This document shows positions 10,282 to 21,379 of a stretch of DNA of 64,000 nt, piece after piece. Source of the DNA: Ryuthela nishihirai. Its lineage: Eukaryota > Arthropoda > Arachnida > Araneae > Heptathelidae. The notes beneath the pieces were generated by a model. That model had not been told where the DNA came from and made no database searches. It was given only the letters and a program-made list of their open reading frames with translations. The first letter of the stretch is position 1. Each line of letters starts with the position of its first letter. The stretch covers positions 86,714,501 to 86,778,500 of the forward strand of contig JAWZYU010000011.1 in assembly GCA_038380435.1 (NCBI GenBank), in the 5' to 3' direction. A program made the translations under genes and the position numbers.

Positions 10282-12414
10282 TACAGTATACTTCCTCTTA
10301 TCTGGCCCTTACGGGACTGGACCCTTGGCCAGATAAACAAAAGGCCGGTTAATCCAAAAATTGTGTCAGAAAGTAAACAAAAAAACGGCAAATGACAAAA
10401 AATACTAACTGTTCTATATTTTGTTCTATATTAATTAATAATGTGTTGTACAATATTAGCAATTTACTCACACTCACTTGAAAAAGTCCGTGATTTTCTT
10501 TTGTTTCTTTGAACTTTTTTACCTGCAAAGTTTTGCCATTTTTTTAAATAAACATTGTATCAATCACAGATGAGGCCTGTTGTTCAATGTATCTTACTGC
10601 AACATCAAAAACTTCTTTTCCTTCAATATGGCTAACTTTCCCTTCTTCCTCTTCTTCATTCTCTGCTTTTTCTCTTTTCCCTACTTGGCAGACTGCATTG
10701 ATAATTTTGTCATCATTCAGTGTTTCATTTTCCAACTGTTCATCACCTTTTAACCATTTTTCAATGTCATCTTCTTCAAATGTGTTTAAAGTCATTAAGC
10801 AGCGAAATATTGTCATTATCCGTCATATCTTCCGGCAGGTGCAGGCTCATTCTATACTTTCATGTTGTCATCTTTAGTACTTTCCACACAGTTTTCAACT
10901 TTAGGCCAAAGTTTTCTCCATGACTTCACAAACATTTTACGAGGCATTTCTTCAAAACTCTTGCCAACCTGTAGATCACATCCTTGATATTTATTGTTTT
11001 CAAAGCATTTAAAAGTCCTATTCTGTCATTTCATTTTTAGTTCGCTGTAGAAATTCTGAAATAAGCTTTCTTCTGTATCGCCATTTTAAATTTGCAAACA
11101 CTCCTTGATACATTGGTTGCACTAAAGATGTTACATTAGGTGGCAAAAACATGGCTTTAATGTTGTCAGAAATGAGTTCGCTTGGGTGTGTTGGGGCATT
11201 GTCGAGAATGAGTAGGGCCTTTACAGGCATTTTAAGACTTGTCAAGTGTTTTTTACTTTTGGAACAAATTCTGTAAAGATAATAAAATAAATACCCCCTC
11301 AAGCAGCTGCTTGCCACAGAGGTCTGACAGGAGTCTGTCAGTTTATATGCCATAGTAGAAGGTTTGTGAAGATGGCAGGATCTCAGCAGGAAAATGACAC
11401 ATACATAACCACTCTTTAAACAAATACGAGTCTATCCAAGCAGACTTTTGAGCTTTGTAGTAAACTGGCAGAGCAGATAAATCTAAATGCGTGAATGCTT
11501 GGGGTTTTGCTGATTTCCCAATTGCAAAAAGAGGAAGTTTGTGCATACCTACAACATTGTAACGCAGCCACAGTGATTCTTCCTTTGTTTGTTTTAAATC
11601 CTGATGCTGAAGTTTCTTGTGCTGTCACAAACGTTTTTGTTGAAAGAAGTTTAAAATTTAACCCAGTCTCATCTACATTGTAGATTTGTTCTGTACATAG
11701 GCCTTCTTCTTCAATAAGCATTAAAAGTTTTTCTGAAAATTCCTTTGCTGCTAAAGGATCAGCTGACAATTTCTTACCACAAACACCAAGGTAATGAACA
11801 CCATGCTGTTTTTTCCAGAGAGAAAGCCATCCCTCGCTTGCTGAAAATACTCCCCCATTATCGATTTTAGAATGAAGGATTAATGCTTTTTCTTTCGAGA
11901 TTGGCCACTGATTGGCATTCCTTTTCGACGCTCTTGCACAAACCATAACCAAAGTGCATCATCGACAATTTAATTTTGTGACTTTTTAAGAGTGCACCGA
12001 GAAGAAAGCGTTTTTTTTTCAGACTCAACTTGAGTGCAAAAATCTTGTAAAAATTTTTTATTCCTTCTCCAGTCATTTACTGTGCTTTTACCAACACCTA
12101 GTTCATCTCAAATATGCTTTATTGGATCGCCTTTGTCAATACATTCTAACGCTTTTAATTTCATCTCCATTGTAATAACATTATGCTTACATTTGCACCC
12201 ACTCATTTTGTACCACACAATAATTAATAAATCACAACACACACTCCTGTATACGCACAGTACACTGTACACTGTAACATTCACAAAGAGGAACTGAAGC
12301 AAATATGTACTGTACTATAAACAAAACACACGGCGACTTGCTTCTGCTTCTTGGAATGACCAGTTAAAGCAGAGACCGGTTGAGCCAAGACTGGATAAGA
12401 GAGAGTCTACTGTA
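10282..12414 (-). mobile_element. Tigger/pogo-type DNA transposon (TA-flanked, decayed)
   Basis: Left end TACAGTATACTTCCTCTTATC and right end (reverse complement) TACAGTAGACTCTCTCTTATC form ~22-bp terminal inverted repeats starting with TA, the target used by pogo elements. Inner inverted motifs (GGCCGGTTAAT / CCGGTTGAGCC) also pair. Length is ~2.13 kb. A transposase pseudogene on the minus strand fills it, and a short S2 repeat has inserted at 11281-11354. Confidence 0.85.
10544..12207 (-). pseudogene. Tigger-like transposase (DDE_1, CENP-B/jerky type), broken
   Basis: In order on the minus strand: Psq-type HTH (MEMKLKALECIDKGDPIKHI, ~12150), CENP-B-like second HTH (SKIDNGGVFSASEGWLSLWK), then the DDE domain with 'YNVDETGLNF' (~11680), 'LLILDNAPTHPS' (~11200), 'PPNVTSLVQPMYQGVF' (~11110) and the C-terminal tail 'DIEKWLKGDEQ...VRYIEQQ' (10560-10770). 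Family members carry Asp where this copy has Tyr in MYQG, so the third catalytic acidic residue is lost. Frameshifts and the inserted S2 repeat also break the frame. Confidence 0.85.
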
Positions 12415-12873
12415 TTCCCTTTAGAACAAATAGAAAGGGTTAAAAATATCAAAACCCAGTTTAGCAAATGTTGGTTTAGAGAGTATAGATGTAAATATTG
12501 TCTCTGCCTAATGCAGTCATTTAATTTCCTGTTTAGTTCGAAAAAAAAAGACTTGAATATATGTTTTATTGAGCATCGAATTAGTCAGAATAATGATATT
12601 CCTCTGCAGTTTAATTCCCTTAAGCGTATATCTCTGAATTCTAGTTGTCCTATTTAGTAGGTACAGAAAAGAATAGAAGTATAAAATTCCGATTTTACAA
12701 ATGTCAGATTCGAGAGTATGATTGTAAATATCCCCTCTTACCTCTAATGTGTTCCTTTATTTTCCTATTGTTCAGTTATGGAGAATAAGGATAGTCTTGT
12801 GCAGTTTAGTCCCATGGAGTGTTTTCTTTTGAATTCCAATTGTTCCATTTAGTAGGAACAGAAAGGTATAGAA

Positions 12874-13214
12874 CAGGAGTGTTCAATCCGTGGCCCATGG
12901 GCCGCATGCAGCCCTGGACAGCTAGTAATGTGGCCCACAAAATCGTAAAGTTTATGTGTTTACGACATAAGCTTTCAACATGATTATGTGATTTTCAGCA
13001 AGTTTTTAATAACCCTCTAGTTTTATGTTGCCCTTTTTATAATTTTGTAATAAAAAAAGTAAGAAAATAAATGAAGTTTTATTATTCATATACATTAACT
13101 ATATTATATATTTTATGTGTGGCCCAAGACCATTCATCTTTACTCAATGTGGCCCAGGGAAGTCAAATCTTCAGTCAGTGTGGCCCAGGGAAGTCAAAAG
13201 GTTGGACACACCTG
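12874..13214. mobile_element. hAT-type MITE, 341 bp, with 8-bp TSD
   Basis: The ends are CAGGAGTGTTCAATCCG and (reverse complement) CAGGTGTGTCCAACCTT, both followed by GGCCC-rich sequence typical of hAT termini. Exact 8-bp target duplications GTATAGAA lie at 12866-12873 and 13215-13222, as expected for hAT transposition. No coding capacity, so it is a non-autonomous element. Confidence 0.9.
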
Positions 13215-13344
13215 GTATAGAAGTATAAAATTCTGGTTTAACAAGCATCAAATTATAGAATATAGATGTAATCTACATATATATTTATATATAGATGTAA
13301 TCTATATCTATATATATTTATTAGATGTAATATTTATATATTTA

Positions 13345-13443
13345 TGTGCAGCCCAAGACAATTCATCTTCACTCAATGTGGCCCAGGGAAGTCAAATCTT
13401 CAGTTGATGTGGCCCAGGGAAATCAAAAGATTGGACACGCCTG
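13345..13443. repeat. Duplicated 3' part of the hAT MITE plus flank
   Basis: The right half of the MITE (GCAGCCCAAGACAATTCATC ... GGACACGCCTG) followed by GTATAGAAGTATAAAATTC repeats 229 bp downstream of the first copy. The tandem array was therefore extended after the MITE inserted. Confidence 0.75.
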
Positions 13444-13500
13444 GTATAGAAGTATAAAATTCTGGTTTAACAAGCATTGAATTACAGAATATAGATGTAA

Positions 13501-13745
13501 ATGTATCATTTCCACAGTAATGGTAGTTTGCATTGTAAGCAAACATAATACAGCAAAAAAAAAAATGCGATTCCATTAAAAAACATCCCTCACAACCACG
13601 AATTACTAAAAAAAATTAAAATTATCGAAAAAAAAAAACAAAAAACATAAACAATGAAACTACAACACATTTGCCTTCCCATATACTACAAATTCTGAAA
13701 TATCCCCCCTCTTTTCCAAATAGTTATAAATTTCAAAACCAAGAA
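13501..13745. other. A-rich intronic spacer
   Basis: It contains several poly(A) runs and no gene; it leads into the minisatellite. Confidence 0.5.
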
Positions 13746-14615
13746 CATCATCGACAATGCATCACTGACCGGCATTATAAAAAGCCTCTAAAACTAAATA
13801 ATATCATCTGAGATAACACATACCAAAAAGCATAAAAATCGGAAACAGTACACCACCAATCCGATTTATATAAAAAACCCCAAAACTCAATAATATCATC
13901 AGAGACAACACAAACTGAAAAACGTGAAAATCTGAAACAGTGCACCACTGACCAAATAATAAAAAAGCCCCCAACTAAATAATGTCCTCGCAGACAGCAC
14001 AAACCAAAAAACATGAAAATCGGAAACAGTGCACTGCCAACTGAAGTATAAAAAAAACCCAAAATTAATATCATCAGAGACAACAAACCGAAAAACATGA
14101 AAATCAAAAACAGTGCACCCCCTACCAAATTATAAAAAAATCCAAAACGGAATGTCCTTAACAGACAGCACAAACCGAAAAACACGAAAGTAGGAAACAG
14201 ATGCACCGCCGACTGAATTATAACAAAGCCCCAAAACTAAATAATGTCCTTGCAGACAACACAAACTGAAAAACACGAAAGTAGGAAACAGTGCACCGCT
14301 GACCGAATTATAACAAAGCCCCAAAACTAAATAATGTCCTTGCAGACAATACAAACTGAAAAACATGAGAATCAGAAACAGTGCACCGCTGACTGAATTA
14401 TAAAAAAGCCCTGAAACTAATAGATATCATCGGAGACAGCACAAACCAAAAAACATGAAAATCAAAAACAGTGCACTGCCGACCAATTTATAAAAAAGCC
14501 TCCAAAACTAAATATCATTATCGGAGACAGCACAAACTGAAAAACATGAAAATCAGAAACAGTGCACCGCTGAATGAATTTTAAAAAAGCCCCCAAAACC
14601 AAATAATCTCATCAG
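13746..14615. repeat. ~90-bp minisatellite, about 10 units
   Basis: The motif 'AACAGTGCACCGCTGA' (with variants) recurs at ~13848, 13938, 14028, 14112, 14199, 14290, 14380, 14471 and 14561, a spacing of 84-91 bp. Each unit also has ATTATAAAAAAGCCCC, an AACTAAATAAT block and 'AGACA(A/G)CACAAACCGAAAAAC'. Because 90 is divisible by three, a hydrophobic frame (143 residues at 13775-14206, minus strand) stays open by chance; I do not call it a gene. Confidence 0.9.
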
Positions 14616-14639
14616 AGACAAATATTTAAAGTTCATTTT

Positions 14640-15404
14640 CTGAGACCTCCTTGGTACTGGCATGTAGATAGTTCATCTAAATGCAGCATAGAAATAAATT
14701 TTTACCTATCTTCCTTATTGCTTTTTGCTCATCATTTGACAGTTTGTCTGTTTATGGATTTGTCAGACAGTTGTTCCACCATTTCTTTCGAATGTGATGG
14801 ACAGACTTAATGATTTATGTGTCAAACGAAAGCTCTGACATGGGGAGCATCATAGGCTATAAAAAATGTACCTCATAATTTCCGCTATATCTTTGGAATT
14901 CAAGGGCTGAAAATAATTGGCTATGCACCAAATGAAAACTTGTGATATGCTGAGTGTCACAGGTTATAAAAATTCACCCCTCCCTTCCTTCCCCAAAAAA
15001 TGGGGAAAATATGTGAAGGATTGTTTTATCTTTCGAATGCAGTGGCTGAACATAACAAGTTCTATGTCAGATGAAAGCTTGCAACCTGAAGAGTATTATG
15101 ACATATCAAAATTTACCTCTTCTCCATGATTTCTTCCCCCCGAAAAGGGGAAATGTGTTCTTTTTACTCTTATCTTCCAAATCCGAGAACCTACAGTTCT
15201 CAAATAGGTATCAAATGAAAACTCAAATGAGGGCTATCATAGACTACTTTGAATTATGCCCCCACCATGCCTCCTTCCAAAAGAGATGGAAATTTCACAG
15301 GGATCAACTTTAATGAGTTATATCTCAAATTAAAGCTCATGAGGTCTCCATTATCATGGGCTGTGAGGGATGCCTTCAAACAAAGTGGGAGGGTTGGGTT
15401 GGGT
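14640..15404. repeat. Old, diverged tandem repeat, ~110-140-bp spacing
   Basis: Recurring landmarks are 'GTCAAACGAAAGCTC', 'CAAATGAAAACTTG', 'CAGATGAAAGCTTG', 'CAAATGAAAACTC' and 'CAAATTAAAGCTC' near 14821, 14928, 15068, 15210 and 15327. Each is followed by a G-rich link, 'ATCATAGACTAT'-like sequence and C-rich plus A/G-rich blocks. A further unit start ('CATATCAAGTAAAAG') follows the SINE at ~15760, so the SINE landed inside the array. Confidence 0.65.
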
Positions 15405-15735
15405 TTTACCTCTGAGCAGCACTTTTTTGCACACCATGGGTTAAATGGCCAGGTCACAAGGACCCCAAGGGCTCAGAGAAGGTTGGGGGAGGGGATCCAC
15501 TGGAACAGCTGTTGGGTGACAGATGGTAGCCTCCCGTCAAGGCCATCCAGCTTGGTGTTTAACGTGCACAGGGTATGGCTCTCCCACACACAGGACCATG
15601 GCTTACGTCACATCCAACGGACGGTGGTCTTTACAAGCCCATTGGTGTCCCCTACTGTCTGTGGGCAGGACAGGGAATTTTGTGGAGATAAATCTCAACG
15701 CTGACCCAGCTGGGATTTGAACTTGGGAGGGAGGG
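15405..15735 (-). mobile_element. tRNA-derived SINE (family S), minus orientation
   Basis: Reverse-complement copy of the SINE at 16395. It starts at the 3' end (CTGAGCAGCACTTTTTTGCAC) and ends near the tRNA-like head, with a B-box-like TCCCAAGTTCAAATCCCAG on the minus strand at ~15712-15730. Upstream of the B box the head is missing. Confidence 0.85.
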
Positions 15736-16383
15736 AAAATGTGGTCGATATTTATGGTTTCATATCAAGTAAAAGTTTCTGAAGGTAGGTGTTTTTAGTG
15801 ACAAAGAAAAAAATATATAAATGAATTAAAAAAAAATACCCATCTTCCTATGTGTTCTAAAAATGTAGAAAATAAACTTAAAATGTATTGATGGCAGTCA
15901 GTCACTTAATTCATATTCACTTCAAAGGAAGATAGGCTGTCAGTCATGTTCCTTTGATGATTAGGCAAGACAGTGTTACCCAAAGTTCTGTTTTGGGTCA
16001 ACACCATTTACTGACGTCCATATTGATTGAAGGGCTGCTTTAGCGAATTTGAGGTAGCTGCATTTTCAGGTCAAAAGTAGTTGAAGTATATCTGGTTTTT
16101 CACTCCTTTTATATTTGCTGTGAATACACTATTACCCATCTGTTACCATTTAATTGAAAGTGTGGAAGAATAGAATGTTATTATACTTTTCAGTAAGTGG
16201 AAATAACAACATTTTCTTTGCCCCCAGCAACGAATAGATTAAATAAATTTCAAACTTCTTTATAATAGTCTTTAGTTGAGCTACTTCTTGTTTTTGTTTT
16301 TCTTAATGGTCAGCTTTTCTAATTTTGTTTTAAGCTTCTCTAAGCATAGTTTTTAACGATAATTTTTTATCATAGCAGTTGCC
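15736..16383. other. Intronic DNA, no gene
   Basis: AT-rich sequence; its first part belongs to the diverged tandem repeat. Nothing else is recognised. Confidence 0.5.
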
Positions 16384-16394
16384 TAAAGTTACCT

Positions 16395-16772
16395 GGGTGG
16401 CTCAGTCAGTAGTGTGCCAGACTCGTAATCTGCAGTTCCCAGGTTCGAGTCCCACCTGGACCAGCATTGAGATTTATTTCCACTAAACTCCTCACTCTGC
16501 CCTTGGTCAATAGGGAACACTGATATCTTGGAAGGCCATTGGATGGGACGATGGGATGTTGCCCTGTGTGCAGGAGAGCCATACTCTGTGCATGTTGAAA
16601 ACACGCTGGATGGCCTTCATGGAAGGCTATCATCTGTCTCCCAATGGCTGTCCAGTGGGTCTTCTCCCTCCACTTTTATCCAAGCCCTTGGAGCCTTTGT
16701 GACTCTGGCTTGTGATTTAGCCCAATGTGTGCAAAAAAAGTGCTGCTCAGAGGTAATATAACCCAACCTGCG
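16395..16772 (+). mobile_element. tRNA-derived SINE (family S), full-length with TSD
   Basis: Reference copy of the family. The head carries an RNA polymerase III A box (TGGCTCAGTCAG, 16398-16409) and B box (GGTTCGAGTCC, 16442-16452). A ~300-bp body follows, ending with a short A run and GTGCTGCTCAGAGGTAA. The 11-bp duplication TAAAGTTACCT lies at 16384-16394 and 16773-16783, which fixes the ends and shows LINE-type insertion. Short ORFs within are shadows. Confidence 0.92.
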
Positions 16773-16783
16773 TAAAGTTACCT

Positions 16784-17866
16784 TATTTGTTACCTAAAGT
16801 GCCTTATGCTGTGGCCTTGAAGTTCAACTTTTCGTTTTTAACATGATTATTTGTAAACTTTATAACACCAGGTAACTATTAATATTTTAACACTTGTTAT
16901 AGAGCTTTAAATCAAAATTTTATTTATAAACTTATATATACTGTTTGCTAGCACAGTAGCTCCAGTCCTCCTACTTCATGGAAGGATGAGGACTGCCTGA
17001 TATAATCCTCAAATGGCTATTATCTGGTGGCATGCCAATTATTGATCAACTAGTTAGAAAGAGTACCACAAGATAGCAGCCATTTGACTGCAGAGATGAT
17101 TAGATCAGGTAACTCCTACCTTTCCTCAAGTAGGAGGGGCAGAGTTCCATTTATCCAAGAAGCAAAAAAGGTTGTATCCAGAGCTGGTGTGACAGTAATA
17201 ATAATACCGGGTGAAAAGAAATTTCACCCCTCCCTTCTAAAACGTTTTTTTAAATGTAAAATATTCAGTTGTGTATTATAATTACAATTATTGTCTATTA
17301 TATTATAAAAATTTTCTTGTCTACTATAAATGTATGTTTTTAAATACATATATCTAACAAACTACACAGGCATCCTTTGACAACCCCTGTGCATTTGCAC
17401 CCCACATGATTGTCTGCTCCTAGTATTGGCTTTGGCTGTATCTTTTTCTATTGCATTAGTATTGTTATTGTGAAAAAAGATACTTTCTTCAAGAAAGGGT
17501 TGAAATTATTATCCTTATAGTAAAGAGTGTATATAAAGTATAAATTTTAATTATTTGCAATTTCAATTATTTCTGAGTTAATATTTAATCTTCAAAATTG
17601 ACTTTTCATTGATGTAAATAAAGTTGTCCAAATAACTTTTGGCAGGATGGAATATTTCCATCAGTGCAGTAGCAGTTGCTATGCATAGTTAAAGGTGTAT
17701 AGTTAAAGGTGTGTTCACAAAATGTTTTATTTCTAAGTGTGTTTTTTGTAAAGTTTTTTGTAAAAAAAAAAAAAAATTTGTTCTAGATTTCAAATTCAAA
17801 GTAGAATTTCTTTCCCTAAATTTTGTTATTATTCTCCATTAATTTTATTTATTTTTTTGCTCATAG
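16784..17866 (+). other. PGAP1 intron, no gene
   Basis: AT-rich sequence with poly(A)/poly(T) runs. The pyrimidine-rich stretch ending CTCATAG at 17866 is the acceptor of the next PGAP1 exon. Confidence 0.6.
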
Positions 17867-17946
17867 CTTTCATTCATGAATGTATTCAACATATTCAGAG
17901 TTTTTATGCAGTTGAGACAAAATTGATATTGGTTGGTCATTCAATG
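17867..17946 (+). CDS. PGAP1: PGAP1 exon ii, carrying the catalytic serine
   Basis: This 80-nt exon, together with the last base of the previous exon, gives 27 codons: AFIHECIQHIQSFY..., then LILVGHSM at the end, followed by the donor GTAAAT. GHSM is the first part of the GHSMGG nucleophile elbow of PGAP1; the Ser is the known catalytic residue of the family. The intron falls exactly between Met and the first Gly. Phase is 0 at the 3' end. Human PGAP1 has the same order: QT, (F/V)HECI, then (V/I)GHSM. Confidence is high. Confidence 0.93.
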
Positions 17947-18391
17947 GTAAATATTTTTTTCAGTTATACATTGTGTGGTATTCTATATAGGTATTTTTAT
18001 TCTAGTAAAATGTTTAAAATGACTTTTGTGAATTTTGTTTAGTTGCTAAAATATGCAATGATAAAATATTTGTGAAGATTTCATTTAGGATTGTGTTGGA
18101 ATGTGCAATGTTATATTTATATGTGTTATTATTTGTTATTAGTCTATAATGATTATGAGACTGATATTTTGATGAAGTTTAAAAAGAGGAAAAGACTACA
18201 ATTGAAAAGTTTAACAGAAAATTATCTTGGTTATCTAATAAGGCTAATAAGATTCACCACACCCAAAGTAAGAATACAGAAACCTACAAACTGATGCCTT
18301 TTTTAAATTTGTCAATCTCAGATTTAAGCAAAGAAGAAGAAACAGAATTACTGGAGAGAGACCTTAAAGAGAGTTACCTTGCCTACACCTA
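17947..18391 (+). other. PGAP1 intron, no gene
   Basis: AT-rich. Nothing is recognised before the Tc1 terminal repeat. Confidence 0.6.
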
Positions 18392-19737
18392 TAGTACTGT
18401 GCAAATTAGTTGGAACAATAGGAAAATGCAGTAATAAAGACACATCTAAAATATTTATTTGTTTAATAGTGTACATAGTTAATAATGCATGTGACCCCCC
18501 TTAGCTTTAATTACTTCTTTCACCCTCTCAACCATTGATGCCACTAGCTTTTCACACATCTCTTTCACTTCAGGGGCATGGTACCACACTTTCATGACAC
18601 TTTCTATCATTTTGGCTTTCGTCGTGCAATCCGTCTTAGATATGCGCACTTTAATAATGGCCCACAAATTTTCAATGGGGTTTAGATTGGGTGAATTTCC
18701 TGGCCACTCCAATACCTTCAAATGTTGCTGGGTAAAGAAGCTCTTAGCAAGCTTAGAATTGTGGCATGGAGCCAGATCCTGTTGAAATACCCCATTGCTG
18801 ATAGGAAACAGCTTCTGCAGTGTTGGGACCATTTTCGCCTCCAGAACACCTATGTACTTTTTGCTGTCCATCATTCCTTTAATGGGGTGAAGAGTCTGTG
18901 GTCCGGAATCTGTGAAACATCCCCAAAACATGACCTTGGGTGGGTGTTTGGGGTATTGCTGAATGTGGCCAGATCGAAGAGGTTTTCCAGGCGAGCGGCG
19001 GATGAAATTTGACCTGTAGCCATGCACCTCAAAGTTGGTTTCGTCGGAAATAACACTTTTTCCCAATTCTCCATAGTCCAGTCTCGATGTTTCTTTGCCC
19101 AGGATAGCCTTTTTTGCTTCATAGCAGGTGTCAAAAACTGCTTTTTGGAGGGGCTGCCACACTCCAGAACTCCACACTCCGACGTATGGTGGAAGCATCT
19201 ATATTAACCCCATGAGACGCAATCTCCCTTTTGATGTCTCCACTTCTCTTCTTTGGGTCTATGATACTAATTCTTCGAATTAGACTATCATCTCTAGGGG
19301 TAGTTTTTCTTTTTCTTCCACATTGTCCTTTACAGGAGGTGTCCACGGACCCTGTCTCCTTATGCAGCTTCATGATCCGGGAAATGCTGGATTTCCTGAT
19401 GCCATCTGTTTTTGCTATCTGCCTAGCAGTAAGTGAAGTGTTTACACCTAAAGTGATTATTTTAGCTCGTTTACGAGGTGTGATGTCCATGATGTATTTA
19501 ATAGAAAATGTTTCCAATGAAAATTGTGAACTACTTACATAATCACGTCCTCAGCCTATGAAATATCAATTCCGACTGAAGTGGAAGTGTAAATAATAGC
19601 AGAGTAACACAACAGACAATTCTAGACTTGCAGCAGAAGGTTACAAAGAAGTTTAGACTTGCAGCAGTTTAGACTCTGCAGCAGAAGGGACTTAGCGTTC
19701 CTTTGCTTGTCCCAACTAATTCTCAGAGTACTGTATA
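18392..19737 (-). mobile_element. Tc1/mariner transposon with terminal inverted repeats
   Basis: Left end TATAGTACTGTGCAAATTAGTTGG and right end (reverse complement) TATACAGTACTCTGAGAATTAGTTGG pair as ~27-bp terminal repeats with small differences, bordered by TA. Length is ~1.35 kb with one transposase pseudogene on the minus strand, the usual size for a Tc1-type element. Confidence 0.88.
18479..19500 (-). pseudogene. Tc1-type DD34E transposase, frameshifted
   Basis: N-terminal paired-like HTH (TARQIAKTDGIRKSSISRIM, ~19440) and second HTH (GDIKREIASHGVNIDASTIRR) are in one frame. A short middle part (TPAMKQKRLSWAKKHRDW) is in a second. The catalytic domain is in a third, with Asp in 'VISDETNF' (~19040), Asp in 'FQQDLAPCHNSK' (~18780) and Glu in 'NPIENLWAII' (~18670). 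There are 34 residues between the second Asp and Glu, hence DD34E. At least two frameshifts (near 19135 and 19045) inactivate it; the catalytic triad is intact. The C-terminus ends near 18479. Confidence 0.9.
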
Positions 19738-19889
19738 CCACCTTTACACCATCTCATCCCACACATTGAGCAAATAATCAACCCCATACTTGATCTACAA
19801 AAGGACAATATAGTTTAAAAATTTTCATCCTATAAATTATGCACAACAAACAGTTAATAAAAGTGCATCCATACAACAAAAAATTCTGA

Positions 19890-21010
19890 AGCATGTTAAG
19901 AAAAACAATAACATCAGAACTGTACTTGCAGATAAGACAGACCAGTTGGTACTCATTAATAATGAAGAATACAATACGAAAATAGAGCAAATATTAAAAG
20001 AAATTACAGCCACATCTAGTGACTGTGACCCACTGCCTAAATTGATGTACAAGCTGAATGCTTTAAAAAATGATCCCTTCCTTCCTCCTCCTATTGTGAA
20101 AGCATCTAAAGCTCCCATTTATCCCAACATACCCAGTTATTTGTCAAAATTAAATTGCATAAAGAGAACTGATCTTTCTGACCACTTGCTAATAAATCAA
20201 AAGCCCTAATCTACCACTTAAACATGCTGTGCTTGATTTTCTATAAACCCCCATACAATAACACACAATATACCATAACCTCAGCCCATGGATTTGTCTA
20301 AACTCTGCACAACTCCCCTATTTCACCCATTATGCTTTCCACTCTTTTGATGTTACATCCCTCTACCCCAGCACCCCTATTTTGGATACTACTCTGAGAC
20401 TGAACAAATGGTTAGAGGCTGCATGGTCCCCTCCCCCATTGAATATTTTGCATGCATGAGGCATTTTACATTGCCACAACTAATAACTATTTCCAGATTA
20501 ACCAGCAAATATATCATCAAACTTGAAGGCATACCCATTTGATTACCCCTATTGGATCTAGCAGATGTACTCTGGCACGTAGAAGATACAGTTTTTAGCT
20601 CTCACCCATCACCCTCACACTTTGAAAAAGGTACATGGATGATATTTTTTAATCTGACCTGGAAACCAAACACAGCTAAATAACTTACTAGTTGAACTCA
20701 ATACTGTTTTCCCAACCATTCAATTAACAGATGAAGTAGAGAAAAATGGATCAAAAGACTTCCTTGATGTCAATATGCAGAGGCACTCTCAATTTATCAA
20801 AACCTTAGTACACCAAAAACCTTCAGTCCCTTACTTGAACCCTAAGGACTCTGCCCAGCTCATAAATTACTAAAAATCAATATTCCTTATCCTATTCCTC
20901 AGAGCCCACAGATACTGCTTCCACAGAAAAACTCTTGTAGCTGGTAATAAAGTACATTATGCAGTTAGGCAAACAAGTAGGTTAGGATCATAAATTTCTA
21001 AATAATATCT
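19890..21010 (+). pseudogene. Penelope-like reverse transcriptase remnant
   Basis: Across frames the + strand shows an N-terminal segment (TDQLVLINNEEYNTKIEQIL, ~19940), 'FDVTSLYPSTPILDTTL' (~20350), an 'INQQIYHQT' block (~20500), 'YMDDI' (~20632; RT catalytic Asp pair), and 'GSKDFLDVNMQR' followed by 'HQKPSVPYLN' (~20750-20840). This order (DxxSLYT, Y-Q-x-x-G, YxDD, FLDVxIxR, YRKPT) is that of Penelope-like elements. Several frameshifts and stops are present. No GIY-YIG endonuclease is recognised downstream. Confidence 0.75.
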
Positions 21011-21379
21011 TAAAAAAAGGTACAGTAACAAAAAAAAAAAGCCTCCTTACCTATACCACCAACACAGTCACTCGGAAATAAATTTAATACCCCATTCAGT
21101 TTTATCCCACACCTCATAGACTCATTGAGAAAATTATGAAGGAATTTAATTATACTGTGCTTGCATGGACTCTGCAGCTAGGGCAGAAAGAGTGAGGGCC
21201 AGAATCGCCATTTTGGTGGCAGGCCCTTTCTGCAAGTAACAGAGCTGGAAGTGGATCAAGTTTGGGGAGCTGGGCGAAGAAAGGCGACAAGAGTTGACAT
21301 GGCACTGGGAATCGTGTGCATGTTCGATCAGCCGAGACACTCTGTCCCCGAAGAAACATCATGTGACCTCATCTGGTAT
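21011..21379. other. Unassigned sequence
   Basis: GC is slightly higher around 21150-21350. Two short overlapping minus-strand frames there show no recognisable motif. It may be the 3' end of the Penelope-like element, but nothing supports this directly. Confidence 0.4.

Larger units (their letters stand above)
12420..13500. repeat. ~230-bp tandem repeat, about 3-4 units, interrupted by a MITE
   Basis: Repeated landmarks are 'AGTATAGATGTAAATATTG'-type at ~12485, ~12715 and ~13255/13485; 'CTGCAGTTTAATTCCC' at ~12606 against 'GTGCAGTTTAGTCCC' at ~12798; and 'ATTTAGTAGGTACAGAAAAG' at ~12652 against 'ATTTAGTAGGAACAGAAAGG' at ~12848. Units are moderately diverged. No function is recognised. Confidence 0.7.

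Noticed and set aside
13775..14206. 143-residue hydrophobic minus-strand ORF resembling a membrane protein
   Set aside because: It lies wholly within the 90-bp minisatellite and its repeats are just the translated unit; no start context or family match.
13746..14615. CRISPR-like regularly spaced repeats
   Set aside because: Unit similarity spans the whole ~90 bp with no unique spacers, and the locus is eukaryotic.
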